Counted from the first letter of the stretch, positions 15,917 to 24,491 are shown. The stretch is 45,420 bases of DNA from Cellulomonas phragmiteti (GCF_016862775.1 NZ_BONP01000030.1:1-45420), one strand, 5' to 3'. The notes: generated from the sequence alone by a model not told the origin. Translations and numbers: made by a program.

Positions 15917-16308
15917 GCGCCACCTCCGGTGGTCAGGCCCCGCACGAGCCGCCGGTCCATGCGCGCCACGTCGGCGAGCGCGGTGGCCGCGTCGGGGTGG
16001 TACATCGAGTGCACGAGCAGCGCGCGGCCGTCGCCGTCCGGGACGACCCCGAGCGCGAGCGTGCCGGGGGTCAGGGTGACGAGCACGGCCAGCGCGAACA
16101 CGTGCCGGTCACCGACCTCCCCGAGCGGCACGCGCACCACGCGGGGCGTGCTGCGGTGCCGCGGCGTCAGCGCGTCGACGAGCACGGCACCGGAGGACGC
16201 GAGGACCTGCCCGGCGAACCACACGGCCAGCACGCCGGCCCGCCACGGCAGCGTCAGGTACCCGAGCCAGCGGGGTCGGCCCGTGCGGACCTCGTCGTGC
16301 GCGCTCAC
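15913..16308 (-). CDS. mnhE: Mrp/Mnh antiporter subunit E
   Basis: 131 residues from the GTG at 16308, which overlaps the mnhD stop (GTGA). MnhE features include VRVPL followed by ALAVLVTLTPGTLAL and the C-terminal HSMYHPD. It is shorter than the usual 160-180 residues; the missing part is the N-terminal membrane region, which here holds only one clear helix. No in-frame start further upstream avoids overlapping mnhD heavily. Confidence 0.88.
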   Translation of the reverse strand: MSAHDEVRTGRPRWLGYLTLPWRAGVLAVWFAGQVLASSGAVLVDALTPRHRSTPRVVRVPLGEVGDRHVFALAVLVTLTPGTLALGVVPDGDGRALLVHSMYHPDAATALADVARMDRRLVRGLTTGGGA

Positions 16309-17915
16309 GGGAGCACCGCCGCGACGTACGCGCTGGTGTCGAGCAGCCCGAGCGCGGCGACCTCGCACAGGGCGAGCAGCGGCTGGGCGCCGAGGCCGAG
16401 CGTGACGGTGACGGCCGCGAGCGCCACGGCGGGGGCGGTCCACGTCGCGCGCGTCCGGCCGGGCTCGCCGCTCGTCGTCGCCGTCAGCGTCGCCGTCCCG
16501 CTCTGCCGGGCGAGGTCCCCGAGGGGTCCGTCGCCGGGGACGGGCCCGCCGTCAGGGGCGACGACGGGGGCGGGCGCCGGCGCCTCGTCGGTACCGGGCC
16601 ACAGGCTCGGGGCGAACACGGTGCCGAAGATCTTGAGCATCGACAGCAGCGTGAGCAGGGAGACGACCAGCGCGACGACGACCGCCGCGACCTGGCCGGC
16701 GTCGAGCGCCGCGACGACGAGCGTGAGCTTGGCGACGAACCCGGAGAACGGCGGCAGCCCTGCCAGGGACGCCGCGGCGACCCCGAAGGCCAGCGCGAGC
16801 ACGGGCTCGCGCCCGACCCGCCCGCGCAGCGCCTCGATCTCGTCGGTGCCGTGCCGCACCTCGACGGCCCCGGCGGCGAGGAACAGCGCCGCCTTCACCA
16901 CCATGTGGTGCAGCAGGTAGAAGATGCCGGCGGTCAGCCCGGCCAGCGTGAAGATCGCGACGCCGAGCAGGATGTAGCCGATCTGGCTGACCATGTGGAA
17001 CGCGAGCACGGACCGCATCCGCGACTGCCCGGCCGCCCCCAGGACGCCCACGAGCATGGTCGCGCTGAACACGACGACCCCGATCCACAGGTACCGGGAG
17101 TCGCCCTCGAAGACCACGGCGTACACGCGGTACACCACGTAGATCGCGACCTTGGTGTGCAGACCCGAGAACAGGGCCGTCACCGCGGGGGACGTCGACG
17201 GGTAGGTGCGGGCGAGCCACCCGTGCACCGGCACGACCGCGGCCTTCATGAGGAACGCGACGAGCACCAGCCCGACGGCCGCGGCGACGCGGGGGTCGCG
17301 TGACGCGGCGCCGGCCAGCTCGCCGAGCTGCACCGTGCCGGTCAGGCCGTAGACCAGCGCGACGCCGGTGAGCAGCACCGTCGAGACGAACAGGTTGAAC
17401 GTGACGTACAGGCGCGAGCCCTGCACCGAGCGCAGGGTGCCGCGGCGGCGCGCGGCCAGCACCAGCAGCCCGTACGACGGCAGCAGCATGACCTCGATGA
17501 ACACGAACAGGTTGAACAGGTCCGCGGTGAGCAGGGCGCCGTTGACGCCCGCGGTGAGCGCGAGGACCAGCGGCGCGAACAGCCGGTGGCGCCCCGGGCC
17601 GGTGGCGATCGCGAAGACGCTGCACACCAGGGTCAGCAGGACGGCCACCGTCATGACGAGGGCCGAGAACGCGTCGGACACCAGCGGGATCGCGATGCCG
17701 CCGGGCCACCCGCCGACCTGGTGGGCGAGCACCGAGCCGTCGGACGTGGCCGCGACGAGCGCGACGGCGGCACCGAGCAGCGCGGTGAGCGTGGCGAGGA
17801 GCACGACGAGCCCGGTGCGTCCCCGGCCGCGCAGCAGCACGGCGGCGCCGGACGCGAGCAGGGGGCCGGCCACCAGCAGCGGCAGGGCGGCGGGATTCAC
17901 GGCGACGAGGTTCAC
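16305..17915 (-). CDS. mnhD: Mrp/Mnh antiporter subunit D
   Basis: 536 residues of a Nuo/Mrp antiporter-like protein with about 14 membrane helices. The conserved acidic residue lies in LFVFIEVMLLPSYGLLVL. Lysines lie in FLMKAAVVPVHGW and HHMVVKAALFLAAG. It is a proton/cation-translocating subunit paired with MnhA in the membrane. A hydrophilic Pro/Gly-rich segment (about 430-475) precedes the last helix. The GTG at 17915 overlaps the mnhC stop (GTGA). Confidence 0.95.
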   Translation of the reverse strand: MNLVAVNPAALPLLVAGPLLASGAAVLLRGRGRTGLVVLLATLTALLGAAVALVAATSDGSVLAHQVGGWPGGIAIPLVSDAFSALVMTVAVLLTLVCSVFAIATGPGRHRLFAPLVLALTAGVNGALLTADLFNLFVFIEVMLLPSYGLLVLAARRRGTLRSVQGSRLYVTFNLFVSTVLLTGVALVYGLTGTVQLGELAGAASRDPRVAAAVGLVLVAFLMKAAVVPVHGWLARTYPSTSPAVTALFSGLHTKVAIYVVYRVYAVVFEGDSRYLWIGVVVFSATMLVGVLGAAGQSRMRSVLAFHMVSQIGYILLGVAIFTLAGLTAGIFYLLHHMVVKAALFLAAGAVEVRHGTDEIEALRGRVGREPVLALAFGVAAASLAGLPPFSGFVAKLTLVVAALDAGQVAAVVVALVVSLLTLLSMLKIFGTVFAPSLWPGTDEAPAPAPVVAPDGGPVPGDGPLGDLARQSGTATLTATTSGEPGRTRATWTAPAVALAAVTVTLGLGAQPLLALCEVAALGLLDTSAYVAAVLP

Positions 17916-18346
17916 GGTGTGCTCCCTTCGCCGACTGTGCGGTGGTCATCGGTGCGGTACTGCTCGGTCTGGTGCTGCCCGGTCCGGTGCTGGTCCGTGT
18001 CCAGGTCGTCCGGGTGCGGGTCGTCGTCGTCGCCCGGCGCCACGGTCCCCGCGGCCTCGCTGCGCGACCCCGTGACCGCCAGCACCAGCAGGTAGATGGT
18101 GATGGCGAACGCGATGACGATGGCGGTGAGGACGAACGCCTGCGGCAGCGGGTCGCCCGTCACCAGGGGGTCGGGGTCCGTCCCGAGGGGCTCACCGCGC
18201 CGGTCGGTGCCGCCGGCGGCCATGAGCAGCAGGTTCACCGCGTGGCTGAGCAGGACGAACCCGAGGATGACGCGCAGCAGCTCGCGCCGCTGCAGCAGGT
18301 ACGCGGCGCCGGCGACCAGGACGCCGACGGTCAGGGCGAGGGTCAT
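17912..18346 (-). CDS. mnhC: Mrp/Mnh antiporter subunit C with repeat-bearing tail
   Basis: 144 residues. The first 92 or so are a normal NuoK-like MnhC with three helices (GFVLLSHAVNLLLMA and DPLPQAFVLTAIVIAFAIT). A hydrophilic extension of about 50 residues follows, acidic (GDDDDPHPDDLD) and then four degenerate pentapeptides: TDQHR, TGQHQ, TEQYR, TDDHR. The tail is not part of the family core and comes from a 15-bp tandem repeat. The ATG at 18346 overlaps the mnhA stop (ATGA). Confidence 0.93.
   Translation of the reverse strand: MTLALTVGVLVAGAAYLLQRRELLRVILGFVLLSHAVNLLLMAAGGTDRRGEPLGTDPDPLVTGDPLPQAFVLTAIVIAFAITIYLLVLAVTGSRSEAAGTVAPGDDDDPHPDDLDTDQHRTGQHQTEQYRTDDHRTVGEGSTP
17939..17998 (-). 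repeat. 15-bp tandem repeat (x4) in the mnhC tail
   Basis: Four degenerate 15-base units, each encoding T-x-[QD]-[HY]-[RQ], lie just before the mnhC stop. The unit length is a multiple of three, so copy changes keep the frame and the coupling to mnhD. Confidence 0.75.
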
Positions 18347-21123
18347 CGGGCTCCCACCTCCTCGTCCTCGACGGCGCGCCAGTCGGCGTCCGCGTCGGCC
18401 TCACGTCGCGCGTCGTCGGACGGGGACAGGCCCAGCCGGTGGATGGCGGCCAGCACCACCCCCAGGACGGCCAGGTACACGCCGACGTCGAAGAGCAGCG
18501 CGCTGGTCAGGTGCAGGCCGAGGACGTCGACGTGCAGCGGACGCAGGAACGAGCCGTCGAGCAGCCCCAGCAGGCCGGTGCCCACGGCGACGACCACCCC
18601 CGCTCCCGCGATGGACAGGAAGGGCCGCTCGAGGCGGCTCACCGCGTCCGTCGGCGCCGCCAGGTACGCCAGCACCAGGGCGGCCGCTCCGACGAGCGCG
18701 GCGATGAAGCCGCCGCCGGGCGCGTTGTGCCCGCGCAGCAGCGCGTAGAGCGACGCCGCGAGCATCACGGGCACGAGCGCACGGTCGAGCACCTGCAGGA
18801 ACAGGGCGTTGCGGTGGGGGTCGGCGACGGGCGAGTCGAGCAGGGCGACGTCCGCACGGGGCGCGGCCGGGCGCGCGTCGAGCAGCGCGGTCACGGCGAG
18901 CGCGCCGATCGCCAGGACGACCAGCTCGCCGAGGGTGTCCAGCGCCCGGAAGTCCACGAGGATCGTGTTGACGACGTTGGTGCCGCCGGTCAGCGTCTTG
19001 GCCTCCCGCAGGAAGAACTCGCCGACCTGCGACAGGCCGCGGTGACCGGTGAACGTGAGGGTCGCCAGCGTCGCGGCCACGCCCGCGGCGACCGAGATCA
19101 CCAGGGAGCCGACGTGCCGGCGCCGCGGCTCGGGCGCGAACCGCGGCGGCATGCGGCGCAGCACCAGCACCATGACGACGACCGTGAGGATCTCCACGAG
19201 CAGCTGGGTCAGGGCGACGTCGGACGCGCCGAGCACGAGGAACCACAGGACGACCGCGAACCCGACGACGCCGACGGCGATGACCGAGGTGAGCCGCGAC
19301 CCGGCGCGGGCCACGATCACGACGCCCAGCGCGAGCGCGGCGAGCAGCGCGACGTCGAGGGGCTGCGTGCTCCCCGCGGGGACGCCCTGCCACAGCATCG
19401 CGACCAGGACGCCCGCGGCGCCGACGCCCGCGAGCGGCAGCGCGAGGTGGGCGGCCGGCTGGTCGGACCGCGTGACGTCGCCCACGCGACGTCCCAGGGC
19501 GATCGCGCCCTCGTAGCACCGCTGCACGACCTGGGCGCCGGTGAACGGCAGCAGCGCGCGCCCGACGAGGACGCGGTCGACGCGGTGCCGGGCGACGGTC
19601 AGGCCGACGCCCCCGAGGATCGCGACCGCGGACAGCGCGAGGGCCGCGTTCAGGCCGTGCCACAGGGCGAGCGGGTACACGTCGGCGACGGGGACGCCCG
19701 CGGCCACGGCGGCGGCCGGTGCGGCGACCGCGTCGAGCAGGGGCACGGCCAGGCCCAGGACGAGGCCGCCGACGGCGGCCGTGCCGATGGCCAGGGACAT
19801 CGGCACGGTGGTGCGCCACGGCGTGACCTGGGCGGCCGGGCCGGGCAGCGTGGTGACGAGCATGCGCAGGCTGTACGCGACGGTCAGCACGGCGCCGGCG
19901 GTGACGACGAGCGCGGTGACCCAGCCGGTCACGGCCCCGGCGGGCGAGTGCAGCATGGCGTCGAGCACCAGCTCCTTGCTGACGAACCCGAGCAGCGGGG
20001 GCAGCGCGGCCATGCTGGCGGCGGTGAGGACGAGCATGAGGCTGTCCCCCGGCATCGCCCGCCACAGGCCCCGCAGCTCACGGATGTCGCGGCTGCCGGT
20101 GCGCGTCTCGATGAGGCCGACCGACATGAACGCGGCCGACTTGAACAGGGCGTGCGCGACGACGTGCACGCTCGCCGCGAGCATCGCCCCGGACGTCCCG
20201 ACGCCGATGACCGCGACGAGCAGGCCGAGCTGGCTGACGGTCGAGTAGGCGAGCAGCTCCTTGAGGTCGGTGCGCTGCAGCGCGAACAGGCCGCCCACGA
20301 CCGACGTCGTCAGTCCGACGGTCAGCAGCAGCGGCGTCCACAGGGCCGAGGCGGACGCGCCCGGCGCGAGCAGCATGAGCAGGAAGATGCCGGCCTTCAC
20401 CATGGCGGCCGCGTGCAGGTACGCGCTGACAGGTGCGGGGGCGACCATCGCGTCGGGCAGCCACGAGTGGAACGGCATCTGCGCGGACTTGGTCATCGCG
20501 GCGAACGCGACGAGCACGGCGACGGTCCCGGCGAACGTCGGGTCCTGCTGCCAGGCGGGGTGCTCGAGGACCGCGGTGAGGTGGGTCGTCCCGGTGCGCA
20601 CGACCATGACGGCGACGGCACCCAGCAGGCTGAGCCCGCCCGCGGCGGTGACGAGCAGGACACGCGTCGCCGGGGCGCCGGCCCGTGACCCGGAGCGCAG
20701 CACGAGCAGGTACGAGCAGAGGGTCGTCAGCTCCCACGCGACGAACAGCACGACGAGGTCGTCGGCCAGGACCAGCAGCAGCATCGCGGCGACGAACCCG
20801 GTCATGAGCGTGAAGAACCCGCTGGTCCGGGTGCGGACGTAGCTGCTGGAGTACACGAGCACCAGCGCGCCGACGACGAGCACGACGAGGGCGAACAGGA
20901 ACGACAGGCCGTCGAGGCGCAGGCGCAGCGAGACGCCGATCGTGGGCATCCAGGCGTACTCGGCCTGCACGTCCCCGGTGCTGCGTGCCGAGACGACGAG
21001 GGCGGTGAGCCCGAGCAGGCACGCAGCGAGGAGCCATCCGGCACGGCGTCCCAGGACGCGGGTCAGGAGGGGCGCCGCAGCGACCAGTGCCCAGGCCCCG
21101 CCGATAGCGAGGCCGAGGCTCAC
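18343..21123 (-). CDS. mnhA: Mrp/Mnh antiporter subunit A, fused to subunit B
   Basis: 926 residues. The Nuo/Mrp antiporter module covers about 1-500 (SYLLVL after VLFVAWELTTLC; KSAQMPFHSWLPDAMVAPAP; MVKAGIFLLMLL). An MbhD/MbhE-like membrane region with TQLLVEILTVVVMVLVLR follows. An MnhB domain lies at about 760-900 (GHNAPGGGFIAALVGAAALVLAYL). The A-B fusion is the standard actinobacterial arrangement, and it explains why no separate mnhB is found. The complex exchanges cytoplasmic Na+ for external H+ for pH and salt tolerance. The GTG at 21123 overlaps the stop of a 25-codon leader ORF, so initiation is probably coupled to it. Confidence 0.95.
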   Translation of the reverse strand: MSLGLAIGGAWALVAAAPLLTRVLGRRAGWLLAACLLGLTALVVSARSTGDVQAEYAWMPTIGVSLRLRLDGLSFLFALVVLVVGALVLVYSSSYVRTRTSGFFTLMTGFVAAMLLLVLADDLVVLFVAWELTTLCSYLLVLRSGSRAGAPATRVLLVTAAGGLSLLGAVAVMVVRTGTTHLTAVLEHPAWQQDPTFAGTVAVLVAFAAMTKSAQMPFHSWLPDAMVAPAPVSAYLHAAAMVKAGIFLLMLLAPGASASALWTPLLLTVGLTTSVVGGLFALQRTDLKELLAYSTVSQLGLLVAVIGVGTSGAMLAASVHVVAHALFKSAAFMSVGLIETRTGSRDIRELRGLWRAMPGDSLMLVLTAASMAALPPLLGFVSKELVLDAMLHSPAGAVTGWVTALVVTAGAVLTVAYSLRMLVTTLPGPAAQVTPWRTTVPMSLAIGTAAVGGLVLGLAVPLLDAVAAPAAAVAAGVPVADVYPLALWHGLNAALALSAVAILGGVGLTVARHRVDRVLVGRALLPFTGAQVVQRCYEGAIALGRRVGDVTRSDQPAAHLALPLAGVGAAGVLVAMLWQGVPAGSTQPLDVALLAALALGVVIVARAGSRLTSVIAVGVVGFAVVLWFLVLGASDVALTQLLVEILTVVVMVLVLRRMPPRFAPEPRRRHVGSLVISVAAGVAATLATLTFTGHRGLSQVGEFFLREAKTLTGGTNVVNTILVDFRALDTLGELVVLAIGALAVTALLDARPAAPRADVALLDSPVADPHRNALFLQVLDRALVPVMLAASLYALLRGHNAPGGGFIAALVGAAALVLAYLAAPTDAVSRLERPFLSIAGAGVVVAVGTGLLGLLDGSFLRPLHVDVLGLHLTSALLFDVGVYLAVLGVVLAAIHRLGLSPSDDARREADADADWRAVEDEEVGAR

Positions 21124-21197
21124 AGGGCGAGGGTGCGGACGGTGCGGGGGGCGGGGCGGGCGTCGAGGTGGTGACGCGTGGTGGTGCGACTGCTCAT
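21120..21197 (-). CDS. 25-codon leader ORF coupled to mnhA
   Basis: ATG at 21197 with AGGAG (21204-21208) at 6-base spacing. The peptide starts MSSRTTTRHHLDARPAPR and is rich in Arg, Thr and His. Its TGA (21122-21120) overlaps the mnhA GTG as GTGA. mnhA itself lacks a separate strong ribosome site. The plan is the same as the metF leader ORF: good Shine-Dalgarno, short ORF, 4-base overlap, main gene. No function is assigned to the peptide. Confidence 0.6.
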   Translation of the reverse strand: MSSRTTTRHHLDARPAPRTVRTLAL

Positions 21198-21232
21198 GTG
21201 CGGCTCCTGGAGGGTCGTCAAGACGGCGCCGA

Positions 21233-21264
21233 CCAGGCTTCCCGGCTCACCTGGGCCAACGGTA
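21233..21264 (-). promoter_or_regulatory. Putative -10 and 5'-UTR hairpin of the mnh operon
   Basis: TACCGT (21259-21264) could be a -10, giving a start near 21252. A CCAGG/CCTGG inverted repeat (21233-21254) would then sit at the 5' end of the message, about 55 bases before the leader ORF. No -35 is evident. Confidence 0.3.
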
Positions 21265-21305
21265 CGGGGCGCGGGACGGATGCGCACGCCGGGGCGGGCG
21301 ACCCG

Positions 21306-22034
21306 TCAGCCCGCGCCGGCGTCCCGCAGCCGCTCGAGATCGACCAGCCCCTGCACGACCGGACCGATGACCACCAGGTACATGAGGGCGAAGAACAGCG
21401 CCCCCAGGAGCGTGAACCCGATCGCGTTCCCGCGGGCGCCGGGGGACCGCAGGTGCCGCAGGACCTTGCCGGCGACGAGGTGCGGGTGCGTCACGTCCCA
21501 CGAGTTGAGGCGCACGTGCCGGCCCAGGTAGATGCCGAACGCGACGAGCAGCAGCAGCGCCCCCTCGAACGCGCGGGCCTGCGGGCTCGTCAGCGCGGTC
21601 GCGGAGTCGTCGCCGACGGCCGCCAGGCCGACCAGCAGGACGAGGAACACGTTGAGCACCGTCGTCAGCACGCCCGACATCGCCAGGACGAGGACGAGCA
21701 GCACGTCGTACCACTCGGGGACGCGCTCGCCCTCCTGGCGGTGGTTGAGGTTGAGCTCCGTGATGAGGTACCCGGAGTTGGGCAGCAGCAGCAGCCACAC
21801 CAGACCCAGCACGGCCGCGATCACCCCGACGACCGCGCGCGGCGCCCCCACGACGAGCAGCGGCAGCACCAGCACGACCGCGACCCCCAGGACGACCAGC
21901 GGCGCCGCCGACAGGACGAGGTTGAGCAGCATCGGCCGGTACAGGCGCGTCCGGTAGACGGGTGCACGGGCGACGACGAGCGCCGCCGCGAACAGGTTCA
22001 TCAGCAGGACCCCGACGACGAGGCTGGTCAGCAC
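21306..22034 (-). CDS. DUF1361 integral membrane protein
   Basis: 242 residues, about seven membrane helices. The family motifs are present: LPNSGYLITEL, a WYD after EGERVPE, and YLGRHVRLNSWDVTHP. The function of DUF1361 is unknown. The GTG at 22034 was chosen because AGGAG (22040-22044) precedes it by 5 bases; an in-frame ATG 7 codons earlier has no such site. It is divergent from the MFS gene. Confidence 0.85.
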   Translation of the reverse strand: MLTSLVVGVLLMNLFAAALVVARAPVYRTRLYRPMLLNLVLSAAPLVVLGVAVVLVLPLLVVGAPRAVVGVIAAVLGLVWLLLLPNSGYLITELNLNHRQEGERVPEWYDVLLVLVLAMSGVLTTVLNVFLVLLVGLAAVGDDSATALTSPQARAFEGALLLLVAFGIYLGRHVRLNSWDVTHPHLVAGKVLRHLRSPGARGNAIGFTLLGALFFALMYLVVIGPVVQGLVDLERLRDAGAG

Positions 22035-22134
22035 GGGCGCTCCTTCCGGCGGCACCGCCCATCATCGCGCCCGCCGGCCGGGACGTGCTCGCCGAGGTGA
22101 TCGGGTCCGGACCGGCGCCGGTGGACGCACTGCT

Positions 22135-22163
22135 TGCGTAGATGCGCAGAGACGCAGCATGCT
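22135..22163 (+). promoter_or_regulatory. Promoter and ArsR-type operator of the MFS-arsR operon
   Basis: TTGCGT (22135-22140), 17 bases, CATGCT (22158-22163), with the -10 ending 6 bases before the MFS ATG. An imperfect palindrome TGCGTAGATGCGCA (22135-22148) covers the -35. A wider one, TGCTTGCGT (22131-22139) with ACGCAGCA (22153-22160), spans the promoter. This is the expected place for autorepression by the coupled ArsR protein. Confidence 0.6.
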
Positions 22164-22169
22164 CGCACC

Positions 22170-23429
22170 ATGCGGCGTGCCCTGGCGAACCCCACCTACC
22201 GGCGGCTGTTCTGCGCGCAGGTCGTCGCTCTCGCGGGCACCGGCCTGGCGACGGTGGCGCTCGGCCTGCTGGCCTACGATCTCGCCGGCGGCGACGCCGG
22301 GGTCGTGCTCGGGACCGCCCTCGCGCTCAAGATGGTCGCGTACGTCCTCGTGGCGCCGGTCGCCACCGCCGTGCTGGCGCGGGTGCACCGGCGCACGGTG
22401 CTGGTCGGCGCGGACCTCGTCCGGCTCGCGGCCGCGGCCGCCCTGCCGTGGGTCGGCGACGTGTGGCAGGTGTACCTGCTGGTCGTCGTGCTGCAGGCTG
22501 CGTCCGCGACGTTCACCCCGGTGTTCCAGTCGGTGGTCCCCGACGTGCTCGCCGACGAGGACGACTACACCGCGGCCCTGTCGCTGTCGCGCCTGGCCTA
22601 CGACCTCGAGGCGGTCCTGGCCCCCGTCCTCGCAGCGGCTCTCCTGCTCGTCGTGCCGTTCGGGTCGCTCTTCGCCGGCACCGCCGTGGGCTTCGCCGGG
22701 TCGGCGCTGCTCGTCGCGGCGACCGTCGTGCCCCGGGTCGCGCCCCCGGGGGGCGCCGAGCGTCCGCGCGGCCACGTCGGGCGTGCGGTGCGACGCGGCA
22801 CCGGTCTGTTCGTCCGCGTCCCCGCCCTGCGGCCGGTCCTCGCACTCGACCTGGCGGTCGCCGCGGCGGGGGCGGTCGTCCTGGTGCAGACGGTGGTGCT
22901 CGTGCGCTCGGTGCTCGGCCGCGGGGACGGCACGGTCGCGCTCGTGCTGGCCGTGCACGGTGCGGGATCGATGGCGGCGGCGGTGACGCTGCCACCCCTC
23001 CTGCGGCGTGTCGGCGACCGGGCCGTCATGCTGTCCGGCGCGTGCGTGCTGACCGTCGCCACGGCCCTGCTGCCCCTGGCGCTGCGTGCCGGCGGGCCCC
23101 GCACGGCGCTGCTCGCCGTGGCAGGGCTCTGGGTCGCCGTGGGGGCGGGGTGGTCCGCCGTGGAGACGCCGGTGGGACGGATGCTGCGGCGCCACGTTCC
23201 GGCACCGGACCTGCCCGCAGCCTTCGCGGCGCACTTCTCGCTGTCGCACGCGTTCTGGCTGCTCACGTACCCCGCCGTCGGGTGGCTCGGCCTGGCAGGC
23301 CTCGACGTGGTGGCCCTGACCATGGCGGCGGTGGCAGCGGTGGCCACGGCCGCCGGCACCCTCCTGTGGCCGCGTGCGCGGCCCACGACCGCGCCGACTG
23401 TGCAGGTCCCTGTGCAGGTGCGACCATGA
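22170..23429 (+). CDS. MFS transporter, probable metal or drug exporter
   Basis: 419 residues and about 12 membrane helices in two halves. It has the MFS loop LARVHRRTVLVGADLVRLA after helix 2 and the motif DEDDYTAALSLSRLAYDLEAVLAPVLAAALL typical of the NreB/EntS-like branch. The substrate is not determinable from sequence. Coupling to an ArsR sensor with a CzrA/NmtR-like metal site suggests export of Zn, Co or Ni. The ATG at 22170 was chosen because it starts the first helix and fits the leaderless promoter. The stop overlaps the regulator start (ATGA). Confidence 0.85.
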   Translation: MRRALANPTYRRLFCAQVVALAGTGLATVALGLLAYDLAGGDAGVVLGTALALKMVAYVLVAPVATAVLARVHRRTVLVGADLVRLAAAAALPWVGDVWQVYLLVVVLQAASATFTPVFQSVVPDVLADEDDYTAALSLSRLAYDLEAVLAPVLAAALLLVVPFGSLFAGTAVGFAGSALLVAATVVPRVAPPGGAERPRGHVGRAVRRGTGLFVRVPALRPVLALDLAVAAAGAVVLVQTVVLVRSVLGRGDGTVALVLAVHGAGSMAAAVTLPPLLRRVGDRAVMLSGACVLTVATALLPLALRAGGPRTALLAVAGLWVAVGAGWSAVETPVGRMLRRHVPAPDLPAAFAAHFSLSHAFWLLTYPAVGWLGLAGLDVVALTMAAVAAVATAAGTLLWPRARPTTAPTVQVPVQVRP

Positions 23430-23779
23430 CGGTCGTGCAGACCCGCTCGCGCGACGTCCCGGCCGATGTCGAGCTCGACCAGGCCGTGGTCGTCCTGCGC
23501 CTGCTCGCCGACCGGACGCGGCTGTCCGTCCTCGCGATGCTCGACGGGACGGAGATGTCGGTCTCCGCGATCGCCGATGCGCTGGAGCGGCCCGGGCCGG
23601 CGATCTCGCAGCACCTGGCCAAGCTCCGCGCCGGCCGGCTCGTCACGGCCCGCCGGGAGGGCACGACCGTCTACTACGGCCAGCCCGACGAGCACGTCGC
23701 AGCCCTGGTCACCAACGTGCTGCAGCACACGGAGCACCTGCTGCACGAGGTGCCGCCGCACCACCGCCGACCCGTCTGA
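23426..23779 (+). CDS. ArsR/SmtB-family metal-sensing repressor
   Basis: 117 residues. It has a winged helix-turn-helix with recognition helix RPGPAISQHLAKLRAGRLV and wing REGTTVYYG. The C-terminal helix carries D88, H90, H101 and H104. The spacing (+2, +11, +3) equals the alpha-5 metal site of CzrA/SmtB/NmtR (D-x-H-x10-H-x2-H). There is no CxC motif in the recognition helix, so arsenic/cadmium sensing of the ArsR/CadC type is unlikely. Extra histidines at 107, 112 and 113 could favour octahedral Ni/Co binding as in NmtR. It overlaps the MFS stop by four bases and probably represses the pair. Confidence 0.92.
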   Translation: MTVVQTRSRDVPADVELDQAVVVLRLLADRTRLSVLAMLDGTEMSVSAIADALERPGPAISQHLAKLRAGRLVTARREGTTVYYGQPDEHVAALVTNVLQHTEHLLHEVPPHHRRPV

Positions 23780-23847
23780 GCGCTGCTCGACCCGGGCGTC
23801 GGGCGCGCGTCCGGTCGCGGCGCGCGGCGTCACGACGATGAGAGCCC

Positions 23848-23863
23848 TCACCCTTTGGGGTGA
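23848..23863. other. Inverted repeat TCACCC-TTTG-GGGTGA
   Basis: A perfect 6-bp stem with a 4-base loop in the 175-base gap between the ArsR gene and the next ORF. It could be the terminator of the MFS-arsR unit or an operator. There is no T-tract. Apart from a CATGCT at 23891 and this repeat, I see nothing in the gap. Confidence 0.35.
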
Positions 23864-23954
23864 ACGGCGCGCGGTGACGGCGCGCGACGCGGCATGCTGT
23901 GGCTCTGGGCGATTCGTCCGGATCGACCGACCCCGACGACGGGAGCCCGCAGCC

Positions 23955-24455
23955 GTGCTCGAGCAGCCGTGGCCGCCGCCCGCGCCCGGCCCGCAGCAGC
24001 CGCGTGACGCGCACGGGGCGCAGTGGGCCAACGACGCGGCCCGCCGTGCCCGTGGTCCCGCCCGTGCCGCGTCGTCGGACCCGGACGCGGAGGCGTGGGG
24101 TGACCTGCCCGGCCGCGAGCGCGTCGCCCGCCGGCGCGTCACCGACGAGCGCCGGGAGCGCGGCGGCCGCGGGCACGACGACCAGGACGCCGACGGGCGG
24201 GAGCACGACCACCGGCCTCGCCCGCTCCCCGCGCGGTGGGTGCCGCAGGAGGAGTGGATCCCCGACCCGTGGCCGGCTCCGGAGCAGCGCTGGACGCCCG
24301 AGCAGGACTGGCTGAGCGTGTTCGCCGCGCGCGAGGAGGCCGTCGCTGCGGCACCGGTCGACGCGCCGCGCGGCGCCCGCCGGTGGTGGCTCCTCGCGGG
24401 AGCGCTGCTGACGGGTCTCGGGGCGGTCGTCGCGCTCGTCGTCGTGCTCGCCTGA
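23955..24455 (+). CDS. Tail-anchored Arg/Pro/Asp-rich hypothetical protein
   Basis: 166 residues, not recognised. A cytosolic low-complexity region is rich in Arg, Asp, Pro and Trp (LPARWVPQEEWIPDPWPAPE). It ends in one C-terminal helix (about 142-166, WWLLAGALLTGLGAVVALVV) that reaches the last residue, a tail-anchor topology. The GTG at 23955 was chosen because GGGAG lies 9 bases upstream and the protein-like composition begins there (VLEQPWPPP). Such proteins are common and uncharacterised in Cellulomonas-type genomes; I assign no function. Confidence 0.65.
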   Translation: MLEQPWPPPAPGPQQPRDAHGAQWANDAARRARGPARAASSDPDAEAWGDLPGRERVARRRVTDERRERGGRGHDDQDADGREHDHRPRPLPARWVPQEEWIPDPWPAPEQRWTPEQDWLSVFAAREEAVAAAPVDAPRGARRWWLLAGALLTGLGAVVALVVVLA

Positions 24456-24491
24456 CCGGTGCTCACCGGCGCCGTCGCGGTGTGCGGTGGC

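Noticed and set aside
23848..23863. TCACCC-TTTG-GGGTGA as a flagellar or c-di-GMP regulatory motif
   Set aside because: I could not tie it to a known motif with confidence and saw no other copy in the window. It is left as an unassigned inverted repeat.
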